Below are positions 18,589-25,498 of a DNA stretch of 64,000 nt, piece after piece (position 1 is the stretch's first letter; each line of letters starts with the position of its first letter). Source of the stretch: Gammaproteobacteria bacterium (GTDB taxonomy: Bacteria; Pseudomonadota; Gammaproteobacteria; Steroidobacterales; Steroidobacteraceae). The stretch spans positions 1 through 64,000 of the forward strand of contig JAQGOF010000138.1 in assembly GCA_028293745.1 (NCBI GenBank), given 5' to 3'. Both the position numbers and the translations under genes were made by a program. The notes beneath the pieces are model-generated. The model was given only the letters and a program-made list of their open reading frames with translations. It ran no database searches and had not been told where the DNA came from.

Positions 18589-19804
18589 CGAGGCGCGCAC
18601 AAGCGCGCCGTACTGTCCGGGATACTCCTTGCCGCTAGTCGCCACTGACGAGCCGTCAGGCTCCGCTGCTGAGCACCGCGAACCGCCACACCCCGTATCC
18701 ACCGGAGCCGCGGCCAGGCCGCTGCTCGGCATTCAGTATCTGCGCGCGGTCGGCGCGCTGCTGATCGTCTTCTTCCACATGACCATACAGATTCCCCTGT
18801 ACACGGGGTACTTCAACAAGTTTGTGCTCGGCCAGCTGCACCTGGCTAACGGGGTCGATCTGTTCTTCGTCGTGAGCGGCCTCATCATGATGCTTTCGAG
18901 CCGCCGCGCGAGCCCGGGTGATTTCATCGTGCGGCGGATGATCCGCATCATCCCGATGTACTGGATGCTGACGTGCCTGCTCGCACTGCTCGTCTGCTGG
19001 CGCCCGGAATTGTTTCGTACTACTGCGCTGTCCTGGGAATATCTGCTCAAGAGCCTGGCATTCATCCCCTATGCCAATCCGGCCCAAAACGGCCAGTTCT
19101 TCCCGTTGCTGGTGCCCGGCTGGTCGCTCAATTTCGAGATGTTCTTCTACGCCGTGTTCGCCGCTACGCTGTTCCTGCCATACAGGACGCGGTTAGTCGC
19201 CATGGGCGGCGCTTTTGGCGTGTTGCTGGCGATTGAGGCCATTGCGCACTCCCCGACCCTCGGCTTCTTCGCCGATCTGCGGCTGCTGGAATTCTGGCTC
19301 GGCATGCTGTTCGCCAGTGTCTTTCGGGATACGAAGCTGAGATTGCATCCAACGGTGGCCGCAGTGATTGCGGCCGTCGGCTTCGTCTGGCTGCTCGTGG
19401 GCTTTCCCCGGGCGGCCGCAGCCGAAGCTCACGTGCAGATTCTGCTCAACAGCGTGTTGCCTGCAGCCGCCGTGGTGTTTGCGGTGGCATCGCTCGATCT
19501 TGGCGAGCGCATTCGAAAGATTTCAGGTTTCGAGCTGCTGGGCGATGCGTCGTACTCGATTTACCTGACGCATATCTTCTCCCTGGGGATTGCCCGGATC
19601 ATCTGGGTCAAAGCGGGGCTGGCGGCCGGGACAGCGGCCGCGGCCCTCCCGCTGCTTGCGGCGACCTTTGCGCTGTTCTCATGTGTTTTCGCCGTAGCGG
19701 TCGCTGTGTTGGTCTATAAGCACGTGGAGCTGCCCGTTCTGCTGCGGCTGCAAGAGGCGTACAGGAACCGCCGCGCGCGGCGGCTCGAGCGAGCCCCTGC
19801 CTGA
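18563..19804 (+). CDS. acyltransferase 3 (OafA/YrhL-like) membrane O-acyltransferase
   Basis: Up to 413 residues. The longest frame starts at TTG 18563, overlapping the previous gene by 26 bases; another TTG at 18629 (MPLVATDEP) removes the overlap and is just as likely. About ten helices are visible. GIQYLRAVGALLIVFFHMTIQ carries the characteristic RAxxxxxVxxxH signature of membrane acyltransferase family 3, and VDLFFVVSGLIMML follows as usual. These enzymes acetylate or succinylate surface polysaccharides. Likely cotranscribed with the EpsG-like gene. Confidence 0.8.
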   Translation: MARSSTLSDEARTSAPYCPGYSLPLVATDEPSGSAAEHREPPHPVSTGAAARPLLGIQYLRAVGALLIVFFHMTIQIPLYTGYFNKFVLGQLHLANGVDLFFVVSGLIMMLSSRRASPGDFIVRRMIRIIPMYWMLTCLLALLVCWRPELFRTTALSWEYLLKSLAFIPYANPAQNGQFFPLLVPGWSLNFEMFFYAVFAATLFLPYRTRLVAMGGAFGVLLAIEAIAHSPTLGFFADLRLLEFWLGMLFASVFRDTKLRLHPTVAAVIAAVGFVWLLVGFPRAAAAEAHVQILLNSVLPAAAVVFAVASLDLGERIRKISGFELLGDASYSIYLTHIFSLGIARIIWVKAGLAAGTAAAALPLLAATFALFSCVFAVAVAVLVYKHVELPVLLRLQEAYRNRRARRLERAPA

Positions 19805-19815
19805 ATCGGCCTGAA

Positions 19816-22305
19816 TCAGGGGTCCGGCGGCAGGAAGCCGATCTCATCGAGGTAGAAGACATTGTTCTCCAGGCCGGTTTCATCCTGGATGGCGAACTTG
19901 TAGATGTGGATCCCGGTCACGCCCAGGTCCGATAAGGGTATCTTGTAGGTGGTCCACTGGCCCACCACCGGTGCGGGCCCATACTCGAGCGGATCGACCA
20001 CCTTTCCCACCGGGACATCACCGACCTTCTCAAAGAAGACCTGCAGCTTCTGGCTTGGCACCGTAGGCTTGAGCGAAAACGTGAGATACGCATAGCCACG
20101 CGCATCGAAATCCCAGTTGCGCGCGTAGGGCAGGAAACCACCCCAGGGCCCGGTAACCAACACCTTGATGCTGTTCGAGCCGCTCACGGTCTGGCCGGTC
20201 TTGTCGGCGTAGAGCGCTTTCGCGCTGAATGAATAATCACCCGGCCAATAGAATGTGCCCTTGTGATAGACCCAGGCGGGTGCGCGCGCCGGCGCCGTTT
20301 TCGAAGCTGAGGCGGGGGCGCTATCGGGTTTCGCTGCGTCCCGTTGCCCGGCGGCAGGTGGCCCCGTGTCGTGTTGCCCGGCAGTGCCGCTCGCGGGCCT
20401 CGAGTCGCCACTGGCGAGCCTCGATATGAGCTGCACGTACGCCGACTGGTAGTAGATGCCGGGCTCGGTAACAGCCCACGAGCTCTGCGGCCAGGCTCGA
20501 TTCCAGTCCCGATATGACTTCTGCGGCGGCTGACCTGCGGGAGGCATCAATGATGAGGGCACGCCGTTTTTCACGGCGTCGGCGTTGGGGCCGCCCGGCA
20601 CGTACCCCGGCGCCGGCCCGCACTGCGAGCTCAGTGCGTTACTCCATTTCGAGTCCTGCCAGAACCAGGTGTGATAGATCTCGTTCGCGGAGCGCGTCGC
20701 GCCCTGTTCGTACATGTTGGACAGATAGACCATGGCGAACGGATTCACGCCGTGAAAGTAGTGGAGTATCTCCAGCGCCCGCGTGCGGTAGTCGAGCTGC
20801 GCATCGCTTTGGATGTGGTAGGTCCCGATGTCGAGGTTCGAGTTGCCGTAGTTCGCGCGGAGGCCATTACTGCCCCAGTGATACTGCGCATCGTGCAGGT
20901 AGGCGCGGTACAGGTCATCCCGGGGCTTGAAGCCGTAGATCTGGTTTCCCGCACTGACGTCGGCGGCCTTATCGGCCAGGATGGCGGTCTTCGTGGCCGC
21001 ATCGGCGTTGGGAAGAGTTGTGTAGTACAGCAACGCCTCGCCCTGCTCTGCGTTGTATCGGGACCATCCCATGTCACGGTATGAGCGCACGTCCCGGTAA
21101 TGCGCCTTCACGTAGTCCTGGAACTGCGCATCCCCGGTGAGGGCATACAGATAAACCGCGCCAACGACGGCCTCGCCCGCCTGATCGACCGCAGTCCAGT
21201 CGGCGATGCCTGCACGCACGGTCCCGTTGTCACATTGTGTCTGGAGCGTAGTATGTTGGAAATTGCGCCACGCGCTCGTGGCCCGTGTCTTGAGATCGGC
21301 GCCCTCATTGCGAAGCGGCTCCACGGTGCCGTACACCAGCGCTGCGTGGGCCAGCATTCCGGCGACGGCGATCGTTGCCGAGGTGCAGCTTGGAACATAG
21401 AAGCGCGGCTTGCGGTCCTGGCCCGGGGCGGTGCCCGTTGCGTCCACGATCTCGCCGACCTTGAGGGCGGCGCTGCCATCCGGGTATTGCATCCGTTTCA
21501 GCCAATCGGTTTCCCAGCGCACCTCGTCGAGCACGTCGGGCACCCCGTTGCCCGATTCGGGAATCCCGAAATCATCGCTGAAGACGGCCGGGCTCTGCTC
21601 ATAGGCGGTGAGAAGCTGATGCACGGCAGTGGCCGCGAAGGTCACGTACTTGTTGGTATCGCCCGCATCGAACCAGCCGCCGGACAGGTTTCGCGCTTTC
21701 GCCTTGTTGTCACGGTCCGTGATATCGCGCGCCTCGGTATCCTGTCCGGGACCCGCATAGGCGGGCTCGTCCGCCCAACACGCCGGCGCGTGCGGGGGGC
21801 GCTTGGAAAAACCGCTGCGCTGATAGAAATACATACGCACCGCCGCTCGCAGGATCGGCTTGTACACATCCTGGCCCACGACAAACGTGGCCGATCGGAC
21901 TCCTCGCTGTACGTCGTACACGAAATAGGTCCCGGGCGTCCTGACAGTGCCGAAATCAAACCACCAGCCGCTGTCGCCCGAGGATGCCTGCAACTCGCCG
22001 TAGTGCCACGCATCGGGATGCCCGGAGAACACCACGGCGTTGTCGGTAACACTGCGGACTTCGTAAGTGGTGCCCGGCTCGAAATGATCCGCGCTGTCGT
22101 AGCCGACGCGCGGGTTGCGGATGACGGCCACTTTCGGATCATCAGGCCGATAACCGAACTGATCCACGAGCAGGTGAGTATCCAGGCGGACTGCGGCACT
22201 GGTGCCCGGGGCTGTCGGCAAGCGCCGCGGCGACTCCGCAGCCCTGCTGCCGCAGGCGGCCAGCGAGAGCGACATAATGAGCACTGTTGTGATGGACGAT
22301 CGCAT
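19816..22305 (-). CDS. GH9 family glycanase lipoprotein with shared C-terminal domain
   Basis: 829 residues from ATG 22305, chosen because a GAGGGGAAG ribosome site lies just upstream and the product then begins with a lipoprotein signal (lipobox LAAC, Gly at +2, so outer membrane is likely). An immunoglobulin-like CelD_N domain covers about residues 35-135. The GH9 catalytic domain covers about 140-630, with GGWFDAGD at about 213 and the catalytic acid in WAVTEPGIYY at about 613. A Pro/Ala-rich linker leads to a 150-residue C-terminal domain (19819-20273) that recurs in the proteins at 22734 and 25499. Family GH9 enzymes cut beta-1,4-glucans. Close to an exopolysaccharide locus, the substrate may be the cell's own polymer as easily as plant cellulose. 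Confidence 0.85.
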   Translation of the reverse strand: MRSSITTVLIMSLSLAACGSRAAESPRRLPTAPGTSAAVRLDTHLLVDQFGYRPDDPKVAVIRNPRVGYDSADHFEPGTTYEVRSVTDNAVVFSGHPDAWHYGELQASSGDSGWWFDFGTVRTPGTYFVYDVQRGVRSATFVVGQDVYKPILRAAVRMYFYQRSGFSKRPPHAPACWADEPAYAGPGQDTEARDITDRDNKAKARNLSGGWFDAGDTNKYVTFAATAVHQLLTAYEQSPAVFSDDFGIPESGNGVPDVLDEVRWETDWLKRMQYPDGSAALKVGEIVDATGTAPGQDRKPRFYVPSCTSATIAVAGMLAHAALVYGTVEPLRNEGADLKTRATSAWRNFQHTTLQTQCDNGTVRAGIADWTAVDQAGEAVVGAVYLYALTGDAQFQDYVKAHYRDVRSYRDMGWSRYNAEQGEALLYYTTLPNADAATKTAILADKAADVSAGNQIYGFKPRDDLYRAYLHDAQYHWGSNGLRANYGNSNLDIGTYHIQSDAQLDYRTRALEILHYFHGVNPFAMVYLSNMYEQGATRSANEIYHTWFWQDSKWSNALSSQCGPAPGYVPGGPNADAVKNGVPSSLMPPAGQPPQKSYRDWNRAWPQSSWAVTEPGIYYQSAYVQLISRLASGDSRPASGTAGQHDTGPPAAGQRDAAKPDSAPASASKTAPARAPAWVYHKGTFYWPGDYSFSAKALYADKTGQTVSGSNSIKVLVTGPWGGFLPYARNWDFDARGYAYLTFSLKPTVPSQKLQVFFEKVGDVPVGKVVDPLEYGPAPVVGQWTTYKIPLSDLGVTGIHIYKFAIQDETGLENNVFYLDEIGFLPPDP

Positions 22306-22442
22306 TCGAGACTTCCCCTCATGGCGACTTGATTGTGCCACGGCGCCTCGTACCACGGTGCCGCGCAGGGAACGGCCGTCTGGTGGACAGTGCGAGATTG
22401 TCGCGGATTGTCAAGGATTTCAGTTCGCCGTAAATCCCTGCG

Positions 22443-22468
22443 GTCGTGAACACCACCTCATTCACGAC
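22443..22468. repeat. inverted repeat, operator-like
   Basis: Perfect 8-base arms GTCGTGAA (22443-22450) and TTCACGAC (22461-22468) are separated by 10 bases, so arm centres are about 18 bases apart, close to two helical turns. It sits midway between the divergent GH9 and Calx-beta genes, as a shared regulator site would. Confidence 0.45.
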
Positions 22469-22644
22469 GGTCCGCAAAGGTGCACCCAAACCTGCTGTGT
22501 AGTAGTTCACAGACACTTTGCGCGTACAGCTAAATACCTGTTCAATCGTCGCCGGAACGTGTGGGTTTGACCGCTGGTCAGCGGGTCCGATGTCCACGGT
22601 TCTGCGGGGTCGAGCGGTTTGCAGCTAACAAGGTCACACGCCGG

Positions 22645-22724
22645 TGTTGCCCGCCAGGGCACGCTGGGCGCGAAAGCCATGTAGGCCTGATGCCTCGGTT
22701 ACGCACTCCAAAGCCAAGGCAACA
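22645..22724 (+). ncRNA. possible structured 5' leader of the Calx-beta gene
   Basis: TGTTGCC at 22645-22651 pairs with GGCAACA at 22718-22724 to close an 80-base element. Inside are small hairpins CCAG/CTGG (22654-22667) and AGGC/GCCT (22683-22695). The 3' arm of the closing stem lies 9 bases before the ATG at 22734 and covers the likely ribosome site, so the fold could control translation. I could not match it to a known riboswitch class. Confidence 0.3.
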
Positions 22725-22733
22725 GGTATAGAC

Positions 22734-24773
22734 ATGACTCGAATGACCGGACCGGCCACAGTGCTGTGCGCGCTCGCAATTCTGACATCTGCACTGGCCC
22801 TTACAGGCTGCGGCGGCACATCCGGTAGTGCTTCGAGCTCCCCCCAAACGGTTACCCAGACTGCGGTCAGCCAGACTCCGCCTGCAGCATCGGCTGCCAC
22901 AACTTCCAACGATACCGTGCACCTTTCGGCGTCCAGCTACGCCGTTGCGCAGAGCACGGGCTCGCTGACCGTAACAGTGAGCCGCACACCCGGCGCGGCT
23001 ACCCCCATCACCATTGACTACGACACCGCCGATGGAACGGCGATGGCGGGCACCGACTACACGGGAACGACCGGCACTCTTCAATGGGCGGCAAACGACT
23101 CCACCGACAAGTCGATCACCATCCCGATCAGCGCTGCAGTGGCTTTCTCCGGTGCCAAGGCGTTTGACATAGTCCTGAGCAATCCCAGCGCCAGCGCCAC
23201 TCTCGGCAGCCCCGGCAGCGCCAGTATCGCGATCTCAGGAGCGGCTTCCGCGGGTGTGGGCACGTTGGGTATGGCTGATCCCACCCTCACCGTGCAGCAG
23301 AGCTCCAAATCGGTGACCGTGTCCGTCAACCGCAGCGGAGGAGCCGTTGGACCAACGACGGTTGCTTACACAACGACGGACGGTACTGCGGTAGCGGGTA
23401 CCGACTACACCAAAACTGCAGGCGTTGTGGCATGGGCGGACGGAGACTCGGCGGCGAAATCGTTCGCAGTCCCGATCAGCAACGCGAAGCCCTTCTCAGG
23501 TGATAAGACTTTCCAGGTCAGTCTCTCGAACGCCACCTCCGGTGCAATGATCGGAAACTCCGACACTGCGACTGTCACGATCCTCGGGAGTTCCTCTGGC
23601 GCGGTCGGTACGCTGCAACTATCCGCTGCGAATTATTCGGTAGCGCAGGGCAGCGGCTCGCTCACGATCACTGCCAACCGGACCGGCGGCTCGAATGGAG
23701 CGGCTAGCGTCGCCTACTCGACAAAGAACGGCTCTGCGGTCGCAGGAACGGATTTCACGGCCGCAAGTGGCACGCTCAAGTGGGCCGACGGTGATACGGC
23801 GGCAAAAACATTCTCGGTAGCAGTCAGTAACGCGACGCCATTCACCGGCAGCAGGACTTTCAGCGTTTCGCTCTCGAGCCCGAGCGCCGGAGCCACCGTC
23901 AGCAATCCTGCTTCAGCGACCGTGGCGATCTCCGGAAGCGCATCCGCCCCGGTTGGGAGTCTGCAATTGGCCGCGTCGAGTTACGCCGTCAGCCAAGGCG
24001 GCGGCTCTCTGACGGTCAGTGTGAGCCGCACGGGCGGCTCGAACGGCGCGACGAGCATCGCTTACTCGACCACGAATGGCACTGCGGTCGCAGGGACCGA
24101 TTTCACTGGCGCCAGCGGAACGCTGCAATGGGCGAGCGGCGAGACTGCTAACAAGAGCTTCTCCATCGCGATCAGCAATGCGCAGCCTTTTTCCGGTTCC
24201 CGCTCATTCACGGTCAAATTGTCGAGCCCCGGTAGTGGCGCGGCGCTGGGCACTCCGGGCCAGGCCCTCGCCACGATCACGGGCGATGCCGCCTCGGGAT
24301 CGACCTTCTGGGTTTACCACAATGGCACCTTCAACTGGGGTGGAGATTACTCCTTCGTCGCTACGGCGAATTACAAGGACATGAGCGGAGCGTCGCTCAG
24401 CGGTTCGTATGACATTGCGGTGACAGTGACGAGCGCGTACGGCGGGTTCCTTCCATTCGCCGGTGGCCTGGTACCACTGTGGAATTTCGACTCGAGCCCC
24501 TACAGCTATCTCACATTCGCGTTCAAGCCCACTGTCGCCAACCAGAGCGCGCAAGTGTTCTTCGTCAAGGTCGGTGACATTCCGGTGGGCGTGGTCGTCA
24601 ATCCATTCAGTGGACAATATGGTCCCAAGCCGCAGGTCGGCGTCTGGAGCACCTACAAGATTCCGCTCTCCGACCTGGGCGTCAAAGGCACGAGCATCTA
24701 CAAGTTCGCAATCCAGGATCAGACGGGGCTCGGGCACAACGTCTTCTACGTGGACAACATCGGCTTCAATTGA
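22734..24773 (+). CDS. Calx-beta repeat lipoprotein with shared C-terminal domain
   Basis: 679 residues from ATG 22734, chosen because it begins a lipoprotein signal peptide ending in LTGC (Gly at +2, outer membrane likely). Four Calx-beta-like repeats of about 115 residues follow, each with the pattern SYAVAQ...GSLTVTVSR...Y.T..GTA.AGTDYT...GTL.WA.GD. After them comes the 155-residue domain shared with the GH9 and GH5 proteins (24303-24770: WVYHNGTFNWGGDYSF to NVFYVDNIGF). No catalytic domain is present. It looks like an outer-membrane stalk that displays the shared domain, probably a polysaccharide-binding adhesin. Divergent from GH9 and upstream of GH5. Confidence 0.8.
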   Translation: MTRMTGPATVLCALAILTSALALTGCGGTSGSASSSPQTVTQTAVSQTPPAASAATTSNDTVHLSASSYAVAQSTGSLTVTVSRTPGAATPITIDYDTADGTAMAGTDYTGTTGTLQWAANDSTDKSITIPISAAVAFSGAKAFDIVLSNPSASATLGSPGSASIAISGAASAGVGTLGMADPTLTVQQSSKSVTVSVNRSGGAVGPTTVAYTTTDGTAVAGTDYTKTAGVVAWADGDSAAKSFAVPISNAKPFSGDKTFQVSLSNATSGAMIGNSDTATVTILGSSSGAVGTLQLSAANYSVAQGSGSLTITANRTGGSNGAASVAYSTKNGSAVAGTDFTAASGTLKWADGDTAAKTFSVAVSNATPFTGSRTFSVSLSSPSAGATVSNPASATVAISGSASAPVGSLQLAASSYAVSQGGGSLTVSVSRTGGSNGATSIAYSTTNGTAVAGTDFTGASGTLQWASGETANKSFSIAISNAQPFSGSRSFTVKLSSPGSGAALGTPGQALATITGDAASGSTFWVYHNGTFNWGGDYSFVATANYKDMSGASLSGSYDIAVTVTSAYGGFLPFAGGLVPLWNFDSSPYSYLTFAFKPTVANQSAQVFFVKVGDIPVGVVVNPFSGQYGPKPQVGVWSTYKIPLSDLGVKGTSIYKFAIQDQTGLGHNVFYVDNIGFN

Positions 24774-25015
24774 TGGCGCGCGCCGGTGCGCGCCGTGTCT
24801 GTGACGTGAGTCACGCGCTGCATTGGCTGCGGCGCGGCTCATGCGGACTGCGCCGTGGCTCACGAGATCCAACAAACACCCGACAACTGCAAGCTCATCG
24901 GTCGCCAACAGGCGACGTGTTGGATTATCCGCCGCAAAAACACGTGTGGCAGCAGACTGAAGGCGCATGGATGGACTCACAGTGACGATTGTTGGTATCG
25001 GCACCAGCCTGGTGA

Positions 25016-25027
25016 CGCTGATCAGCG
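25016..25027. repeat. 12-base perfect palindrome, possible enhancer-binding-protein site
   Basis: CGCTGATCAGCG, centred about 175 bases upstream of the sigma-54 promoter core. That is the usual distance for an activator site at such promoters. The 8-base palindrome GACATGTC lies 4 bases further on. Confidence 0.35.
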
Positions 25028-25194
25028 ACGGACATGTCAGTGTTTATAATCAGTCACCTACGGCCAATACCTCGCCCGCACACCGCATCCCCGTCTGCGC
25101 AGTGCGACAAATCTGTGGCTCCCGAGCCACTGCCAAGCTACGGGACACGGCAACAATCTTTAACAAATCAACGACCTATCGACACCTGCCGGCA

Positions 25195-25211
25195 TTGGCA
25201 CGGGCGTTGCA
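25195..25211 (+). promoter_or_regulatory. sigma-54 promoter of the GH5 gene
   Basis: TTGGCACGGGCGTTGCA matches the consensus YTGGCACG-N4-TTGCW at every fixed position: GG at 25197-25198, GC at 25209-25210, 10 bases between. Transcription should start near 25222, about 65 bases before the riboswitch. The site lies in an intergenic region, on the correct strand. Confidence 0.8.
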
Positions 25212-25285
25212 TTGCCGCTGTCGCATTTTCAGATGCACGTATCGAAGCCGACTCTCGGCAGCCTCAATAGCTGCGCTCGGCTCGA

Positions 25286-25368
25286 AGACAAGGGCAAACC
25301 CATCCAAAGGTGGGGGCGCAAAACTACCGGTCCGATGACTAGCAGGTCCCGGACAGCGGGGTTGCCGG
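25286..25368 (+). ncRNA. cyclic di-GMP-I (GEMM) riboswitch
   Basis: The conserved GGGCAAACC (25292-25300) opens the motif. Stem P2 is CCCATC-CAAA-GGTGGG, followed by GGCGCAAA and CTACCGGTCC, then the P3 partner GGTCCCGG, and finally ACAGCGGGGTTGCC (25353-25366), whose TTGCC pairs with GGCAA. Order, spacing and pairings all match the c-di-GMP-I class; the P2 loop is CAAA instead of the usual GNRA. It lies in the leader of the GH5 gene, about 130 bases before ATG 25499. Whether c-di-GMP turns the gene on or off cannot be told: the hairpin at 25369-25389 immediately downstream and the T-run at 25482 are candidate parts of the switch. Confidence 0.85.
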
Positions 25369-25498
25369 GATCGCACCTAACACGCGATCTCGTTAAGCGA
25401 GCCGGTGGTCACCGCGCTCGTGCATCCCTGCCCTGACCTGTGGTCGCCCCGGGGGCGCAGCCCTTCTTGTTGCAATGTTGATTTTTTTGCGGGGAACT

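Larger units (their letters stand above)
22306..22733. other. divergent intergenic region between GH9 and Calx-beta genes
   Basis: 428 bases without a gene. It holds an inverted repeat at 22443-22468 and a possible structured leader at 22645-22724, both listed separately. I found no clear sigma-54 site for either gene and no confident sigma-70 pair. Confidence 0.5.
24774..25498. other. long regulatory region upstream of the GH5 gene
   Basis: 725 bases with no convincing gene. In order: a GC-rich hairpin just after the Calx-beta stop (24776-24795), GTGAC-GTGA-GTCAC at 24801-24814, a 12-base palindrome at 25016-25027 followed by GACATGTC at 25031-25038, a TATAAT-like hexamer at 25045-25050, a perfect sigma-54 promoter at 25195-25211, a c-di-GMP-I riboswitch at about 25286-25368, a hairpin GATCGC/GCGATC at 25369-25389, a run of seven T at 25482-25488, and a GGGGA ribosome site before ATG 25499. 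Confidence 0.7.

Noticed and set aside
22597-22624. Sigma-54-like GGGG...TTTGCAG upstream of the Calx-beta gene
   Set aside because: Spacing between GG and GC is 11 or more bases, outside the strict 10-base rule.
22655-22728. Second c-di-GMP-I riboswitch before the Calx-beta gene
   Set aside because: Contains GCGAAAGCC and CGGTTAC, but lacks GGCAAACC and the P1 pairing with GGTTGCC; kept only as an unclassified structured leader.
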